This document shows positions 18,202 to 27,388 of a stretch of DNA of 64,000 nucleotides, piece by piece. This DNA comes from Comamonadaceae bacterium (GTDB lineage: Bacteria > Pseudomonadota > Gammaproteobacteria > Burkholderiales > Burkholderiaceae_C): positions 62,001 through 126,000 of the forward strand of contig JAAFIW010000001.1 in NCBI GenBank assembly GCA_013297875.1, read 5' to 3'. Below the pieces are notes generated by a model. It was given only the letters and a program-made list of their open reading frames with translations. It had not been told where the DNA came from and made no database searches. Both the position numbers and the translations under genes were made by a program. Each line of letters starts with the position of its first letter. The first letter of the stretch is position 1.

Positions 18202-18937
18202 AAAGCGTTGCGATCAGCCCCGCAAGGGCAAACCATTGAAAGGCATAACCGTGGTGTTTTGCGATACCGGTGCTGGGTGCGGGCCAGTTGCGCTGCAAAC
18301 CATCATCCGGAGGGCCCACCGTTTGCAGCACGGTGACGGGCAGCAAGGGCAAACCGGTCTCAGCAGAAAAAGCGGGCAAGGCTAGATTTTGCCGGATACG
18401 CGATGACCCCTGGCCAGCGCTGGTTGACGCTGCCACCGATGTCGGCTCGTCAAACTCAAACAAGCGCGACGGCGCTGCGGCCACTACGCCTTGCAGCAAT
18501 ACATCACCCACAGGCGGCGGTACATCGGGCAGCGCACTGCGATCGACAAAGTTGCGTGGCACCCAGCCACGCTGCACCAGCACCACGGTGGGGCCGCCGG
18601 CCACGGCGAAAGGCGTCAACACATAAAAGCCGGGGCGGCCATTCATTTGCCGGTTGTCCAGAAAAACCTGGTGCGCAGGCAGCCACCGGCCCCGAGCGCT
18701 GACTTTTCGGTGCAGTTGAGGCGCTATTGATTCAATAGCTGTTTGAGCAGTTAATTCAAGGGCTGGCAGCTGTTTCTTTGCCTCAATGGCTTCAAACAGC
18801 GCCTGTTTTTGCGCCGCGCGCGACAACTGCCAGTTGCCCAAAGCCAGCGTGGCGGCCACGCCCAGCACGGCAGCCACGGTAACCAGCCAAAAGCGTGTGC
18901 GATTGGCGTTTGCCTTGGGGGTGTGTGGCAGGCTCAA
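18152..18937 (-). CDS. SURF1 family cytochrome oxidase assembly protein
   Basis: 261 residues, an N-terminal and a C-terminal membrane helix around a periplasmic domain, the SURF1 pattern (NWQLSRAAQKQALF, FLDNRQMNGRPGFYVLTPF, VLVQRGWVPRN, HHGYAFQWFALA). SURF1 helps insert heme A into subunit I. No ATG is available; the best start is TTG at 18937, 8 bp after a GGAG ribosome site. The start lies only 15 bp from that of the divergent small membrane protein gene. A copy of the in-frame repeat (18723-18764) encodes ALELTAQTAIESIA between helix 1 and the periplasmic domain. Confidence 0.88.
   Translation of the reverse strand: MSLPHTPKANANRTRFWLVTVAAVLGVAATLALGNWQLSRAAQKQALFEAIEAKKQLPALELTAQTAIESIAPQLHRKVSARGRWLPAHQVFLDNRQMNGRPGFYVLTPFAVAGGPTVVLVQRGWVPRNFVDRSALPDVPPPVGDVLLQGVVAAAPSRLFEFDEPTSVAASTSAGQGSSRIRQNLALPAFSAETGLPLLPVTVLQTVGPPDDGLQRNWPAPSTGIAKHHGYAFQWFALAGLIATLYVWFQLIAPRRRAKHH
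18723..18764 (-). repeat. Short palindromic repeat, in frame in SURF1
   Basis: Stem GCTATTGATTCAATAGC (18723-18739), then TGTTTGAGCAG and the distal GGGCT box (18760-18764). The coding strand reads TAQTAIESIA. Confidence 0.8.
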
Positions 18938-18952
18938 ACGATAATCTCCGTC

Positions 18953-19168
18953 ATGATTTATCTTGTGATGTTGGCCTTTGTGGCCATTTTGGGCAGCCTG
19001 GCCTCGGCCCTGTTCTTCATGATGAAAGACGGGCAAAACGGCAAAGCCAAGACCAGCAAAATGGTGCGTGCGCTGGCCATGCGGGTGGGGTTCTCTGTGC
19101 TGCTGTTCATTTGCATTTTGGTGGCTTACAAGCTGGGGTACATCCAACCGACGGGCATTCGTAACTGA
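18953..19168 (+). CDS. Small twin-transmembrane protein (DUF2909-like)
   Basis: 71 residues with two membrane helices (about 3-23 and 42-63) joined by a short basic loop (KDGQNGKAKTSKMVRALAMR). A protein of this type is normally found inside the oxidase clusters of Burkholderiales; function unknown. It is the only plus-strand gene within the oxidase block, divergent from SURF1 and convergent with ctaE, with a shared bidirectional terminator 24 bp after its stop. ATG 18953 is preferred to the upstream open frame, which is antisense to SURF1. Confidence 0.82.
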   Translation: MIYLVMLAFVAILGSLASALFFMMKDGQNGKAKTSKMVRALAMRVGFSVLLFICILVAYKLGYIQPTGIRN

Positions 19169-19191
19169 GAGTGCAACGCCTGCTGAAAGCA

Positions 19192-19217
19192 AAAAAAGCG
19201 CCTCACGGCGCTTTTTT
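19192..19217. terminator. Bidirectional intrinsic terminator
   Basis: AAAAAAGCGCC-TCAC-GGCGCTTTTTT is a perfect stem with A and T runs on both sides. It sits between the convergent small membrane protein gene (+) and ctaE (-). Confidence 0.92.
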
Positions 19218-19232
19218 GCTGGTGCGGGTGCG

Positions 19233-20123
19233 TCAGAGCCAGTACACCAAAATATAAAGACCCAACCACACCACGTCCACAAAGTGCCAGTACCAGGCCG
19301 CGCCTTCAAAGCCGAAGTGTTTGTCAGCCGTGAAATGGCCTTTTTGCAGACGCAAAGTGATGAACAGCAGCATCAGCATGCCCACGAACACATGAAAGCC
19401 GTGGAAGCCGGTCAGCATGAAGAAGGTGGAGCCAAAGATGCCAGAAGACAGCTTGAGGTTCAAGTCGGTGTAGGCATGGTAGTACTCATAGCCCTGCACG
19501 CCCAGGAAGGCCACGCCGAGCAACACCGTCAACCACATGAAGGCGATGGTGCGGCCACGGTGGTTTTCGCGCAGGGCATGGTGCGCAATCGTGAGCGTGA
19601 CGCCCGAAGTCAGCAGCAAAGCGGTGTTGATGGTGGGCAACCAAAATGGGCCCATGGTGGTAAAGGGCTCCACGATGCCTGCGGGGGATGCTGTGGCACC
19701 CACCACAGAACTGGGCCAGACAGCCTTGAAATCAGGCCATAGCAAGGCGTTGTCCAGGCTGCCCAGCGCAGGCACGGAGTGAGCACGCGCCCACCACAGG
19801 GCGGAGAAGAAAGCGCCGAAAAACATCACTTCGGAGAAAATGAACCAGCTCATGCTCCAGCGGAACGACAGGTCAATCTTGTGGCCGTACAGGCCGCCTT
19901 CGCTCTCGGCGATCGAATCGCGAAACCATTGGTACAAGATGACGAACAGCCACAGCATGCCGAAGGCCAGCGAGTAAGCACCCCATTGGGTACCGTTGAT
20001 CCATTGGCCAGCGCCCAGAATGATGAAGAACAGGCCAACGGACGCCATGAACGGATGGCGCGATGGCTGGGGCACAAAATAGTACGGCGCGGTGCCGTGG
20101 GCCGTGTGAGCAACTGAACTCAT
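19233..20123 (-). CDS. ctaE: Cytochrome c oxidase subunit III
   Basis: 296 residues, seven predicted helices, typical length for bacterial subunit III. Conserved segments: YYFVPQPSRHPFMASVGLF, SWFIFSEVMFFGAFFSALWW (the Glu of the helix III lipid/proton site), LTGFHGFHVFVG and the C-terminal AAWYWHFVDVVWLGLYI. ATG 20123 has a GGAGAG ribosome site; an upstream in-frame start at 20165 would overlap the DUF2970 gene. Terminal gene of the ctaC-D-G-E transcript, followed by a strong terminator. Confidence 0.96.
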   Translation of the reverse strand: MSSVAHTAHGTAPYYFVPQPSRHPFMASVGLFFIILGAGQWINGTQWGAYSLAFGMLWLFVILYQWFRDSIAESEGGLYGHKIDLSFRWSMSWFIFSEVMFFGAFFSALWWARAHSVPALGSLDNALLWPDFKAVWPSSVVGATASPAGIVEPFTTMGPFWLPTINTALLLTSGVTLTIAHHALRENHRGRTIAFMWLTVLLGVAFLGVQGYEYYHAYTDLNLKLSSGIFGSTFFMLTGFHGFHVFVGMLMLLFITLRLQKGHFTADKHFGFEGAAWYWHFVDVVWLGLYILVYWL

Positions 20124-20149
20124 GTTTTCTCTCCTCAACTCTTGAAAAA

Positions 20150-20353
20150 TTACTTGACCACCCAATTGACCAACACGATCAAACTCAACACAAACAGCAG
20201 CGTGCCAGCCAGGCCGACAACGATGATGTGAACCGGGTTGAGTTTGACCAGGTCTTCCTGGTAGTCACTGTTCTTGCGAATACCGATAAACGACCAGGCC
20301 ACTGCCTGCACGGTGCGCAGCAGCGAGCCTTTGCGGGCGGGCGACGAGCTCAT
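20150..20353 (-). CDS. DUF2970 family small membrane protein
   Basis: 67 residues: a short N-terminal helix with WSFIGIRKNSDYQEDL, the hallmark of DUF2970, and one C-terminal membrane helix (about 44-64). It overlaps the end of ctaG by 4 bp and is 26 bp before ctaE. DUF2970 proteins sit in this place in many betaproteobacterial oxidase operons; their role is unknown. Confidence 0.85.
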   Translation of the reverse strand: MSSSPARKGSLLRTVQAVAWSFIGIRKNSDYQEDLVKLNPVHIIVVGLAGTLLFVLSLIVLVNWVVK

Positions 20354-20970
20354 ACGCCCAAGCCCTTCACTGCCGTCTTAGCCACTGGCTCGCCGGTCGG
20401 TGCAGGCGGCGTTTTGCCGCCCACTTCAAAAAACGTGTATGACAGGGTGATCGTGGTCACGTCTTTGGACAGTTTGGGGTCGATCACAAACGACACCGGC
20501 CACTGCTTTTTTTCACCGGCTTCCAGCGTGTACTGGCTGAAGCAAAAGCACTCCAGCTTGTTGAAATGCGGTGCAGCCTGGTGCGGCGCGTAGCTGGGAA
20601 TGGCTTGCGCGGCCATGCGGCGGTTTTGCACGTTTTGAAACTCGTACATCACCGTGGCCAACTGGCCTGGATGCACTTGAATCGAGCGCTGCGCGGGCTT
20701 GAATTCCCAAGGGCCGCGCACATTGGCATCGAACTCGACGGTGATGGTGCGGCTGGTGTCGATCTGGCTGTTGCCGGGCAGTTTCACATCACGGCCCGCC
20801 GCGCCATTGCCGGGCACCTGCCGCTCGGACAGCGACAGGATGTTGATGCCGGTGACTTCACACAAGTGCTTGTAAATCGGGATCAGCGCGTAGCCAAAGG
20901 CGAACATGCCGACCGTGATCACGACCAGCTTGCCTACCATTTTGAGATTGTCTTTGTGCCGCGCGCTCAT
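20350..20970 (-). CDS. ctaG: Cytochrome c oxidase assembly protein CtaG (Cox11)
   Basis: 206 residues: one N-terminal membrane helix (about 12-32) and a periplasmic immunoglobulin-like domain that delivers copper to the CuB site of subunit I. The copper-binding pair is in ECFCFSQYTLEAGE, and an additional Cys occurs in HLCEVTGIN. FVIDPKLSKDVTTITLSYTF is the conserved C-terminal strand. The ATGA overlap with the DUF2970 gene suggests coupled translation. Confidence 0.95.
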   Translation of the reverse strand: MSARHKDNLKMVGKLVVITVGMFAFGYALIPIYKHLCEVTGINILSLSERQVPGNGAAGRDVKLPGNSQIDTSRTITVEFDANVRGPWEFKPAQRSIQVHPGQLATVMYEFQNVQNRRMAAQAIPSYAPHQAAPHFNKLECFCFSQYTLEAGEKKQWPVSFVIDPKLSKDVTTITLSYTFFEVGGKTPPAPTGEPVAKTAVKGLGV

Positions 20971-20985
20971 GGTTTTCCAGCCTGC

Positions 20986-21099
20986 TCAGCGCGAGGTCAG
21001 CACCACCATTTTGACCATGAAGCCAATGAAAAACACGGCCGCAATCGAGGCCAGAATCAGCCCCGTGCGCAGGTTGTTTTTCTTTTGTTCGGGTGTCAT
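20986..21099 (-). CDS. Cytochrome oxidase small assembly protein (37 aa)
   Basis: A short gene between ctaD and ctaG: MTPEQKKNNLRTGLILASIA, then a single membrane helix ending VVLTSR. A 37-residue protein with this N-terminal pattern (TPEQKKxNLRT) is a constant member of oxidase operons in Burkholderiales. ATG 21099 and TGA 20986; it is 19 bp after ctaD and 15 bp before ctaG, filling the gap exactly. It is easily missed because of its size. Confidence 0.85.
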   Translation of the reverse strand: MTPEQKKNNLRTGLILASIAAVFFIGFMVKMVVLTSR

Positions 21100-21118
21100 G
21101 CTCAGTTAACCGATCTTT

Positions 21119-22741
21119 TTAGCCGATCACGCGGGTTGCCGTAGCGTCCAGCTTGGGCGGTGTTTCAAAGGTATGGAATGGGGCCGGTGATGGCACTTCC
21201 CACTCCAGGCCCTCGGCAGCTTCCCAAGGTTTTTGTGGCGCTTTTTCGCCCTTGCCCATCATGGTGGGCAGCACGATGAACACGAAGAAATACACCTGAG
21301 CCAGACCGAAGGCAAACGCACCCACAGAAGCCAGTGCGTTGAAATCGGCAAACTGCATGGGGTAGTCGGCATAACGGCGCGGCATGCCGGCCAAGCCCAA
21401 GAAGTGCATCGGGAAGAAGGTCACGTTGAACGCAATCAGGCTCCACCAAAAGTGAATCTTGCCGCGCGTTTCGTTGTACATCACACCGGTCCACTTGGGT
21501 GCCCAATAGTAGTAACCAGCAAACATGGCGTAAAGCGACCCGGCCACCAGCACATAGTGGAAGTGGGCCACCACGTAGTAGGTGTCTTGCAGTTGCGTGT
21601 CGATGGGGGCCATCGCCAGAATCAGGCCTGTGAAGCCGCCCATGGTGAACACAAAGATGAAACCCACGGCAAACAGCATCGGGGTTTCAAAGGTCATGGA
21701 GCCCTGCCACATGGTGGCAATCCAGTTGAAGATTTTCACGGCTGTGGGTACCGCAATCAACATGGTGGCGTACATGAAAAACAGCTGGCCGGTCACGGGC
21801 ATGCCGGTGGTGAACATGTGGTGCGCCCAGACGATGAAGCTCAAGATCGCAATGCTGGAAGTGGCATACACCATGGAGGCATAACCAAACAGCTTTTTGC
21901 GGCTGAACGCCGGCACGATCTGGCTGATGATGCCGAACGCCGGCAAGATCATGATGTAAACCTCGGGGTGACCGAAGAACCAGAAAATATGCTGGTACAT
22001 CACCGGGTCACCGCCACCGGCGGGGTTGAAGAAGCTGGTGCCAAAGTGGCGGTCGGTCAGGGTCATGGTGATCGCGCCAGCCAGCACAGGCATCACGGCA
22101 ATCAGCAGGTAGGCGGTGATCAGCCAGGTCCAGGCAAACATCGGCATTTTCATCAAGGTCATGCCGGGGGCACGCATGTTCAAAATGGTCACGATGATGT
22201 TGATCGATCCCATGATGGAGCTGGCGCCCAGGATGTGCATCGCAAAAATACCGGCGTCCATCGACGGGCCCATTTGCAGCGTCAGCGGTGCGTACAGCGT
22301 CCAGCCCGCAGCGGGTGCGCCACCGGGCATGAAGAAGCTGCCAGTCAGCATCAAGGCAGCGGGAATCATCAGCCAGAAACTGAAGTTGTTCATGCGGGCA
22401 AAGGCCATGTCGGCCGCGCCAATTTGCAGCGGAATCATCCAGTTCGCAAAGCCCACAAAGCCCGGCATGATGGCACCGAACACCATGATCAGGCCGTGCA
22501 TGGTGGTCAGCTGGTTGAACAGCTCGGGGTTGACCAGCTGCAAACCGGGCTGGAACAACTCGGCACGAATGCCCAGAGCCAGCACGCCGCCGACCATCAG
22601 CATGGTGAACGAGAACAGTAGGTACAGCGTACCAATGTCTTTGTGATTGGTCGCAAACACCCAGCGGCGCCATCCGGTAGGGGCATGGTCATGGTGGTCG
22701 TCGTGGGCAGCGGGGCCGTGGTTGTCTAGAACTGCGCTCAT
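21119..22741 (-). CDS. ctaD: Cytochrome c oxidase subunit I
   Basis: 540 residues, twelve helices, the catalytic heme-copper subunit. The heme a ligand His is in [11 protein letters not shown], the CuB His with its cross-linked Tyr in [14 protein letters not shown], two more CuB His in [10 protein letters not shown], and the heme a3/a ligands in [10 protein letters not shown]. The D-channel pattern ([20 protein letters not shown]) and the K-channel Lys (TAVKIFNW) are present, so this is an A-type oxygen-reducing oxidase. It follows ctaC by 20 bp. Confidence 0.97.
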   Translation of the reverse strand: MSAVLDNHGPAAHDDHHDHAPTGWRRWVFATNHKDIGTLYLLFSFTMLMVGGVLALGIRAELFQPGLQLVNPELFNQLTTMHGLIMVFGAIMPGFVGFANWMIPLQIGAADMAFARMNNFSFWLMIPAALMLTGSFFMPGGAPAAGWTLYAPLTLQMGPSMDAGIFAMHILGASSIMGSINIIVTILNMRAPGMTLMKMPMFAWTWLITAYLLIAVMPVLAGAITMTLTDRHFGTSFFNPAGGGDPVMYQHIFWFFGHPEVYIMILPAFGIISQIVPAFSRKKLFGYASMVYATSSIAILSFIVWAHHMFTTGMPVTGQLFFMYATMLIAVPTAVKIFNWIATMWQGSMTFETPMLFAVGFIFVFTMGGFTGLILAMAPIDTQLQDTYYVVAHFHYVLVAGSLYAMFAGYYYWAPKWTGVMYNETRGKIHFWWSLIAFNVTFFPMHFLGLAGMPRRYADYPMQFADFNALASVGAFAFGLAQVYFFVFIVLPTMMGKGEKAPQKPWEAAEGLEWEVPSPAPFHTFETPPKLDATATRVIG

Positions 22742-22761
22742 AGTGGTCTGTCCTGAAAAAT

Positions 22762-23940
22762 TTACTTGCGTGCGGTCTTCACGTCTGCGGGCTGAACAAT
22801 CTGACCGGTTTTATTGGACCAGTTGTTCTTGGTGTAGCTGATTACTGCAGCAATGTCGGTGTCGGACAGCTGCTTCCAGGCTGGCATGGCACCATTGTTC
22901 TGGCCGTTGAGCAAAATAGCAATCTGCTTGCCTTTGTCGGCATCCAGCACCACAGCCGATCCGTCGATCGCCTTGATTGGGCCTGCGCCCTTGCCGTTGG
23001 CCTGGTGACAAGCGGCACAGTTAGCAGCGTAGACTTTTTCGCCGCGCTTGGCGATGTCGTCCAGCGTCCACACCTTGGTCGGGTCATCCAGTTTGGCAGC
23101 TGCTTTTTTCCGCTCGCCGTCTACCCAAGTGGCGTATTCAGCGGCGGTCACCACCTTCACGTGAATGGGCATGTAGGCGTGCTCTTTGCCACACAGCTCC
23201 TGACATTGACCGTAATAGTTGCCGGTTTTTTCTGCACGGAACCAGGTGTCACGCACAAAGCCGGGAATCGCGTCCTGCTTGATGCCCAGCGAGTTCACGG
23301 CGAAGGCGTGGATCACGTCGTTGGCAGTGGTGATGATGCGGACTTTTTTGCCCACGGGCACCACCATTGGGTTGTCGACCTTGAACAAATAGTCGTCGGG
23401 GATGACGCCCTTTGCACCGTTATTGGACATTTCGCGGTGCGTGCTGTCCAGGGTGGAGATGAAGCTGATGCCCTCGCCTTCGCCCTTGATGTAGTCGTAA
23501 CCCCATTTCCACTGGTAGCCGGTGGTTTTGATGGTCAGGTCGGCATTGGTGGTGTCTTTGGAGGCCACCAGCACTTTGGTGGCCGGCAGTGCCATGAGGA
23601 TCACGATGATGAAGGGCACGATGGTCCAGATGATTTCAACCGTGACCGACTCATGGAAATTGGCGGGCTTGTGGCCTTTGGACTTGCGGTGCTTCCAGAT
23701 GGAATAAAACATCACCGCAAACACCGCCAGGAAAATCACCGTACACAAAATCATCATGAAGTTGTGCAGCCAGTGCTGCTCCTCAGCGATTTTCGTCACG
23801 GCCGGGTGCAGGTTCCATTGGCGCACGGCGGGACCACCGGGCAAGTCATTGACAGCGTAGGCGGCGCTGAACGCTGCAGTGGCTGTCCATGCACCTGCGG
23901 TTTGCAGCAAGCTTGTCAGTGGGTTGGAAATACGCTTCAT
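22762..23940 (-). CDS. ctaC: Cytochrome c oxidase subunit II with fused cytochrome c (caa3-type)
   Basis: 392 residues: signal/first helix region, two membrane helices, the CuA cupredoxin domain ([19 protein letters not shown] with its two Cys, His and Met), then a C-terminal cytochrome c domain with the heme site CAACH ([18 protein letters not shown]) and a later Met-containing [10 protein letters not shown] as the likely sixth ligand. The fused heme domain makes this a caa3-type oxidase that carries its own cytochrome c. ATG 23940 ([10 protein letters not shown]) is preferred; 14 codons more are open upstream and the ribosome site is weak. Confidence 0.95.
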   Translation of the reverse strand: MKRISNPLTSLLQTAGAWTATAAFSAAYAVNDLPGGPAVRQWNLHPAVTKIAEEQHWLHNFMMILCTVIFLAVFAVMFYSIWKHRKSKGHKPANFHESVTVEIIWTIVPFIIVILMALPATKVLVASKDTTNADLTIKTTGYQWKWGYDYIKGEGEGISFISTLDSTHREMSNNGAKGVIPDDYLFKVDNPMVVPVGKKVRIITTANDVIHAFAVNSLGIKQDAIPGFVRDTWFRAEKTGNYYGQCQELCGKEHAYMPIHVKVVTAAEYATWVDGERKKAAAKLDDPTKVWTLDDIAKRGEKVYAANCAACHQANGKGAGPIKAIDGSAVVLDADKGKQIAILLNGQNNGAMPAWKQLSDTDIAAVISYTKNNWSNKTGQIVQPADVKTARK

Positions 23941-23978
23941 CGTTGTCACTTGGTTCGTTTGCTTTTGACTTTTACACA

Positions 23979-24455
23979 TCACATGCCTCGAAGGGCCATC
24001 CTCAACTCTCGCGCCAGGGCTGGACGCAGCTCAGGTCGAACGTAGCGACCGACCACCACCGAGCGACCCTGCCCCGACACCTCAATCAACGATCGATCCG
24101 CAGCGCTGGGCTCAATGCGCACCCACTGGCGATTGAACGCAACCCGTTCACATCGGCCCGCTTGTTCAAACTCAATCACCAATTGCGCATCGTCCAGAGA
24201 AATCTTCTCGCCGTCTGCAGCGTGCCTTGCATAAAGCAGGAAAGCAGCGCCAACGGCCAGCAGCTCCAACGAGGCAAAGGGCAAAATCATTCGCGCGCCT
24301 TGAAACCAGAAAAACAGCCCGATGCCCAAAGACACCACGCACAGGGACGCATAAGCCCAGGCCAATTGCGTCGGACTGATCGAGCAATTGCGTTTGAGAA
24401 ACCAGACAATTCCCTGGCCTGACACGGCGGCAAAGCGAAAGACTGGGTTTGGCAC
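23979..24455 (-). CDS. DUF2244 family membrane protein
   Basis: 158 residues with two membrane helices (about 32-50 and 58-78) followed by a soluble domain containing RVAFNRQWVRIE and GRYVRPELRPALARELR, the DUF2244 signature. Function unknown. It lies 38 bp upstream of ctaC on the same strand and may be the first gene of the oxidase transcript. Confidence 0.85.
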   Translation of the reverse strand: MPNPVFRFAAVSGQGIVWFLKRNCSISPTQLAWAYASLCVVSLGIGLFFWFQGARMILPFASLELLAVGAAFLLYARHAADGEKISLDDAQLVIEFEQAGRCERVAFNRQWVRIEPSAADRSLIEVSGQGRSVVVGRYVRPELRPALARELRMALRGM

Positions 24456-24564
24456 GACGATAGTTGTACGTTGAAGAATCTACAGAATAATCCGGAAAAC
24501 AGCTTCGAATTGTAGCTTGGCTTGCTGGGACTTCTTCCTGCAAGCCAGCAACCCAGCGCGCTGC

Positions 24565-25461
24565 TCACCCTTTGCCTTTTGGGGCATCCAGCATGGCACG
24601 CATGTCGTCCATCGATATAGCGCTATGGGGTGCCAGCTTGATGCGGGGCACCGGTTTGAACGCGTGGCCGTAGACAATTTCAAAGGTCAGCGACAGGCGC
24701 GCGTCTTGCTTGCTGCTCAGGCGCTCGGTCAATTGCCGCTCCAGCTCGGTTTTCCAGGCCCGCCCGCGCAGCCCGGCAAACCGGCCAACATGCAGGTTGC
24801 GCCCCAGCGTGCGAAGCTCGGCCAGCAGATGCGCGGCGCTCGCCCAGCTGAGCGTGATCCGCTCCATGTCCATCACCGGCTCGGCAAAACCTGCTTGCAC
24901 CAGCATGTCGCCCCAATCATGCATGTCGGTGAACGCATGGCTGGGCGGCGGCCACCCCAGGGCCAGGTACAACTCGCGCAGCTCACGCAAGCTGTCGGGC
25001 CCCAGGCAGGAAAACATCAAAAACCCATCCACAGCCAGCAGCTTGTGCCATCGCGCGATCAAGGCCTGCGGGTCGGCGCACAGGTGCAAAGCCATGTTCG
25101 CCCACAGCATCTGCGCCCCTTGGGCTGGCGCTTCGTCAAAACGAAGCGTGGGCGCGGATTTGAACGACCACCATGGACTAGGTTTTACTATACTTTTTAT
25201 AGCTGTTTGAGCAATTTCCATATGGGCTGGTGCCATAAAACACTCAGAATTGGGGTATCTGGCGGCAATGCTGAGGTGGGTTTGCAAGCCACCGCGCTGC
25301 GGCTGCCAATGCACCCAGGTTTTGGGGTGCCGCGTGATCCACTGCAAACGCTGCGCCATGCGCTGGCCTACCTCTTCATGCAGCCAGGGAGACGGCTCGC
25401 TGGATGGCTGCGCCCAGCGTTCGGCGGCGGCGGCGTCAAGCGTGGGTGGTTTTTGTATCAT
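24565..25461 (-). CDS. SAM-dependent methyltransferase, BioC-like
   Basis: 298 residues. The N-terminus PSPWLHEEVGQRMAQRLQWI and the later ADPQALIARWHKLLAVDGFL and FSCLGPDSLRELRELY match the BioC branch of class I methyltransferases, which methylate malonyl-ACP to start pimelate synthesis for biotin. The nucleotide-binding glycine loop is not clearly recognisable, so activity is less certain. The in-frame repeat (25187-25230) encodes PAHMEIAQTAIKSIV in the middle of the Rossmann part. Start ATG 25461 (MIQKPPTLDAAAAERW). Divergent from comF. Confidence 0.72.
   Translation of the reverse strand: MIQKPPTLDAAAAERWAQPSSEPSPWLHEEVGQRMAQRLQWITRHPKTWVHWQPQRGGLQTHLSIAARYPNSECFMAPAHMEIAQTAIKSIVKPSPWWSFKSAPTLRFDEAPAQGAQMLWANMALHLCADPQALIARWHKLLAVDGFLMFSCLGPDSLRELRELYLALGWPPPSHAFTDMHDWGDMLVQAGFAEPVMDMERITLSWASAAHLLAELRTLGRNLHVGRFAGLRGRAWKTELERQLTERLSSKQDARLSLTFEIVYGHAFKPVPRIKLAPHSAISMDDMRAMLDAPKGKG
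25187..25230 (-). repeat. Short palindromic repeat, in frame in the BioC-like gene
   Basis: ACTATACTTTTTATAGC, then TGTTTGAGCA and the distal GGGCTGG box (25224-25230). Coding strand reads IAQTAIKSIV. Confidence 0.8.
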
Positions 25462-25525
25462 GGCGGGGCAACGGCCAGTATATTGAGCCCATGCATCACA
25501 CCCGTACCGCGCCGTGGAGCGGCCC

Positions 25526-26305
25526 ATGCGGCTAGATCAGCCGGGGCAACGCCTGGTCTCGCACCGCCTGTCCTGGCCGGCACGGCTGGCAGCCTATTTG
25601 CCCAGTCAATGCCGGATTTGCCGTGCCTGGCCCACCCAGCCGTTTTGCCAGGCCTGCGTGACCCGCTTTGCCCGGCCGGTGCCTCGCTGCCAGCGTTGCG
25701 CCTTGCCGCTGTTTGCCAGCGTCCTCGGGTCAGACGGTCAGCCACTGGCCCAGGCGGTCTGCGGCCAGTGCCTGCGCCAGCCGCCACCGCTGGCGGTGTG
25801 CCTGGCAGCGGTCAGCTACGCCTGGCCCTGGGCGTCTTGCGTGATGCAATTCAAGTTTGGTGGCCAGCCCGCGTTGGCCACGGCCTTGGCCACCTTGCTG
25901 CGCAGCACACCTTGGGTAGAACGGCAACTGGATCTGCACGACCTGGTGGTGCCCATTCCGCTATCGCAGCCACGTTTGCGCTGGCGTGGGTTCAATCAGG
26001 CCCAGTTGCTGGCGCAGGCCTTGTCACCACGCAAAACCCATTCTGAGCTGCTGCTGCGCATTCGGGACACCGCCACCCAAAGCAATTTGCCGCGTGCACA
26101 GCGGTTGCGCAACGTGGCGGGGGCCTTTGCCATGCAACCGCTGCTGGCACCGGCTGTGCGTGGCATGCGCGTGCTGCTGGTAGACGATGTGATGACCAGC
26201 GGCGCGTCCCTGCACGCCGCTGCCCAGACCTTGCTACAGGCCGGAGTCGCGCAGGTGGGTGCCCTGGTCGTTGCCCGCACCGATTTGTCGACCGCTTCAG
26301 AGTAA
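25526..26305 (+). CDS. ComF family phosphoribosyltransferase-like protein
   Basis: 259 residues: an N-terminal zinc-ribbon-like part with four Cys pairs (CRIC, CQAC, CQRC, CGQC) and a C-terminal phosphoribosyltransferase fold with the PRPP motif RVLLVDDVMTSGAS and the flanking VVPIPLSQPRLRWRGFNQA. ComF proteins are needed for DNA uptake in naturally competent bacteria, though many are of unknown role. ATG 25526 (MRLDQPGQRL) is taken; a GTG four codons earlier is possible. Trailing trmL starts 11 bp later. Confidence 0.9.
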   Translation: MRLDQPGQRLVSHRLSWPARLAAYLPSQCRICRAWPTQPFCQACVTRFARPVPRCQRCALPLFASVLGSDGQPLAQAVCGQCLRQPPPLAVCLAAVSYAWPWASCVMQFKFGGQPALATALATLLRSTPWVERQLDLHDLVVPIPLSQPRLRWRGFNQAQLLAQALSPRKTHSELLLRIRDTATQSNLPRAQRLRNVAGAFAMQPLLAPAVRGMRVLLVDDVMTSGASLHAAAQTLLQAGVAQVGALVVARTDLSTASE

Positions 26306-26316
26306 GGCTGTTTTCC

Positions 26317-26799
26317 ATGTTCAACATCGTGCTGGTGCAACCCGAGATACCACCCAACACAGGCAACGTGATTCGCCTGGCAGCCAATACCGGCTGCGCC
26401 CTGCACCTGATCGAGCCGCTGGGCTTTTCCATGGATGACAAGCACATGCGCCGGGCTGGCCTGGACTACCACGAATACGCCACGCTTGCACGCCACGCGG
26501 ACTGGCCAACGTTTTTGCGCGTGGCGCAACCGCCACCGACACGGATGTTTGCCATGACCACGCGCGGCTCCCGCAATCTGTATGAAGTCAGTTTCGCGCC
26601 GGGCGACTGGTTGGTATTTGGCTCCGAGACGCAAGGCCTGGCACCGCAACTGCGCGAGCAGTTTGCACCTGCACAGCGCTTGCGCCTGCCTATGCGCGAG
26701 GGTCAGCGCAGCCTGAACTTGTCAAATGCGGTGGCGGTCACGGTGTTTGAGGCTTGGCGGCAAAACGGCTTTGCGTCCATCGACTCATCGCCCGTGTGA
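26317..26799 (+). CDS. trmL: tRNA (cytidine(34)-2'-O)-methyltransferase
   Basis: 160 residues, minimal SPOUT methyltransferase that modifies the wobble nucleotide of tRNA-Leu isoacceptors. Family motifs: VLVQPEIPPNTGNVIRLAAN at the N-terminus, LDYHEYATL, WLVFGSETQGLAP and the C-terminal knot MREGQRSLNLSNAVAVTVFE. Length is typical. Probably co-transcribed with comF. Confidence 0.95.
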   Translation: MFNIVLVQPEIPPNTGNVIRLAANTGCALHLIEPLGFSMDDKHMRRAGLDYHEYATLARHADWPTFLRVAQPPPTRMFAMTTRGSRNLYEVSFAPGDWLVFGSETQGLAPQLREQFAPAQRLRLPMREGQRSLNLSNAVAVTVFEAWRQNGFASIDSSPV

Positions 26800-26990
26800 A
26801 GAAGTTGGCACCAGCAGGTCTCGCGGGCGACGCACCCGGCAATTACATGCGAACCTTCTGGTGACAAAACCGCCGTTCTAGAGAGGCGCTACAAGCTTGG
26901 GCCACGCCGGGTTAGCTACATTGATGTATTGGCGGGCAAACAGCCTTCCGCTTGAGACAATCCGTGAGCCTACAAAGCCCGCGCTACCAC

Positions 26991-27383
26991 ATGATCAAAC
27001 AGTTTTTTTCTTACGTCGCCCAGCAACTTCGCCCCGGGCATCCCCAGGCGGAGGGCTCCGGCTTTGGGGCAACCATTGCCTTGAATTCCAAGCCTGCCGA
27101 ATCACTCGATGATTTGCGCGAACGGGTGTGGTGGACCTTGTCCAATTGCGATCAACCCAACTGCAGCCGCCTGGCTACCCAAATAATCCACGCTCAAGAC
27201 GCTGCCAGTTTGTGGGCACTTCGCAGCGACATGTTTCAGTGCATTGCCCAGTCACGCGGTCAGGCGTATGCGATTGAGCGAATTGAGGATTTGCAACGCA
27301 GTTTTGTCGGCTGGCTACCCAGCAGTGTGCTGGCACGCAGCAGCGAGTTTGGGCAATCTGGTTTTCGGGCGTCCACGCGCTGA
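26991..27383 (+). CDS. Hypothetical protein, phasin-like length
   Basis: 130 residues, predicted soluble and mainly helical, without signal or catalytic motif. The stretch ERVWWTLSNCDQPNCSRLAT contains two Cys four residues apart. I do not recognise the family. ATG 26991 (MIKQFFSYV) is used, but a GTG at 26976 or an earlier frame start is possible. It is convergent with the MaoC gene, stops being 5 bp apart. The 190-bp stretch before it (26800-26990) shows nothing clear. Confidence 0.5.
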   Translation: MIKQFFSYVAQQLRPGHPQAEGSGFGATIALNSKPAESLDDLRERVWWTLSNCDQPNCSRLATQIIHAQDAASLWALRSDMFQCIAQSRGQAYAIERIEDLQRSFVGWLPSSVLARSSEFGQSGFRASTR

Positions 27384-27388
27384 TTGGC

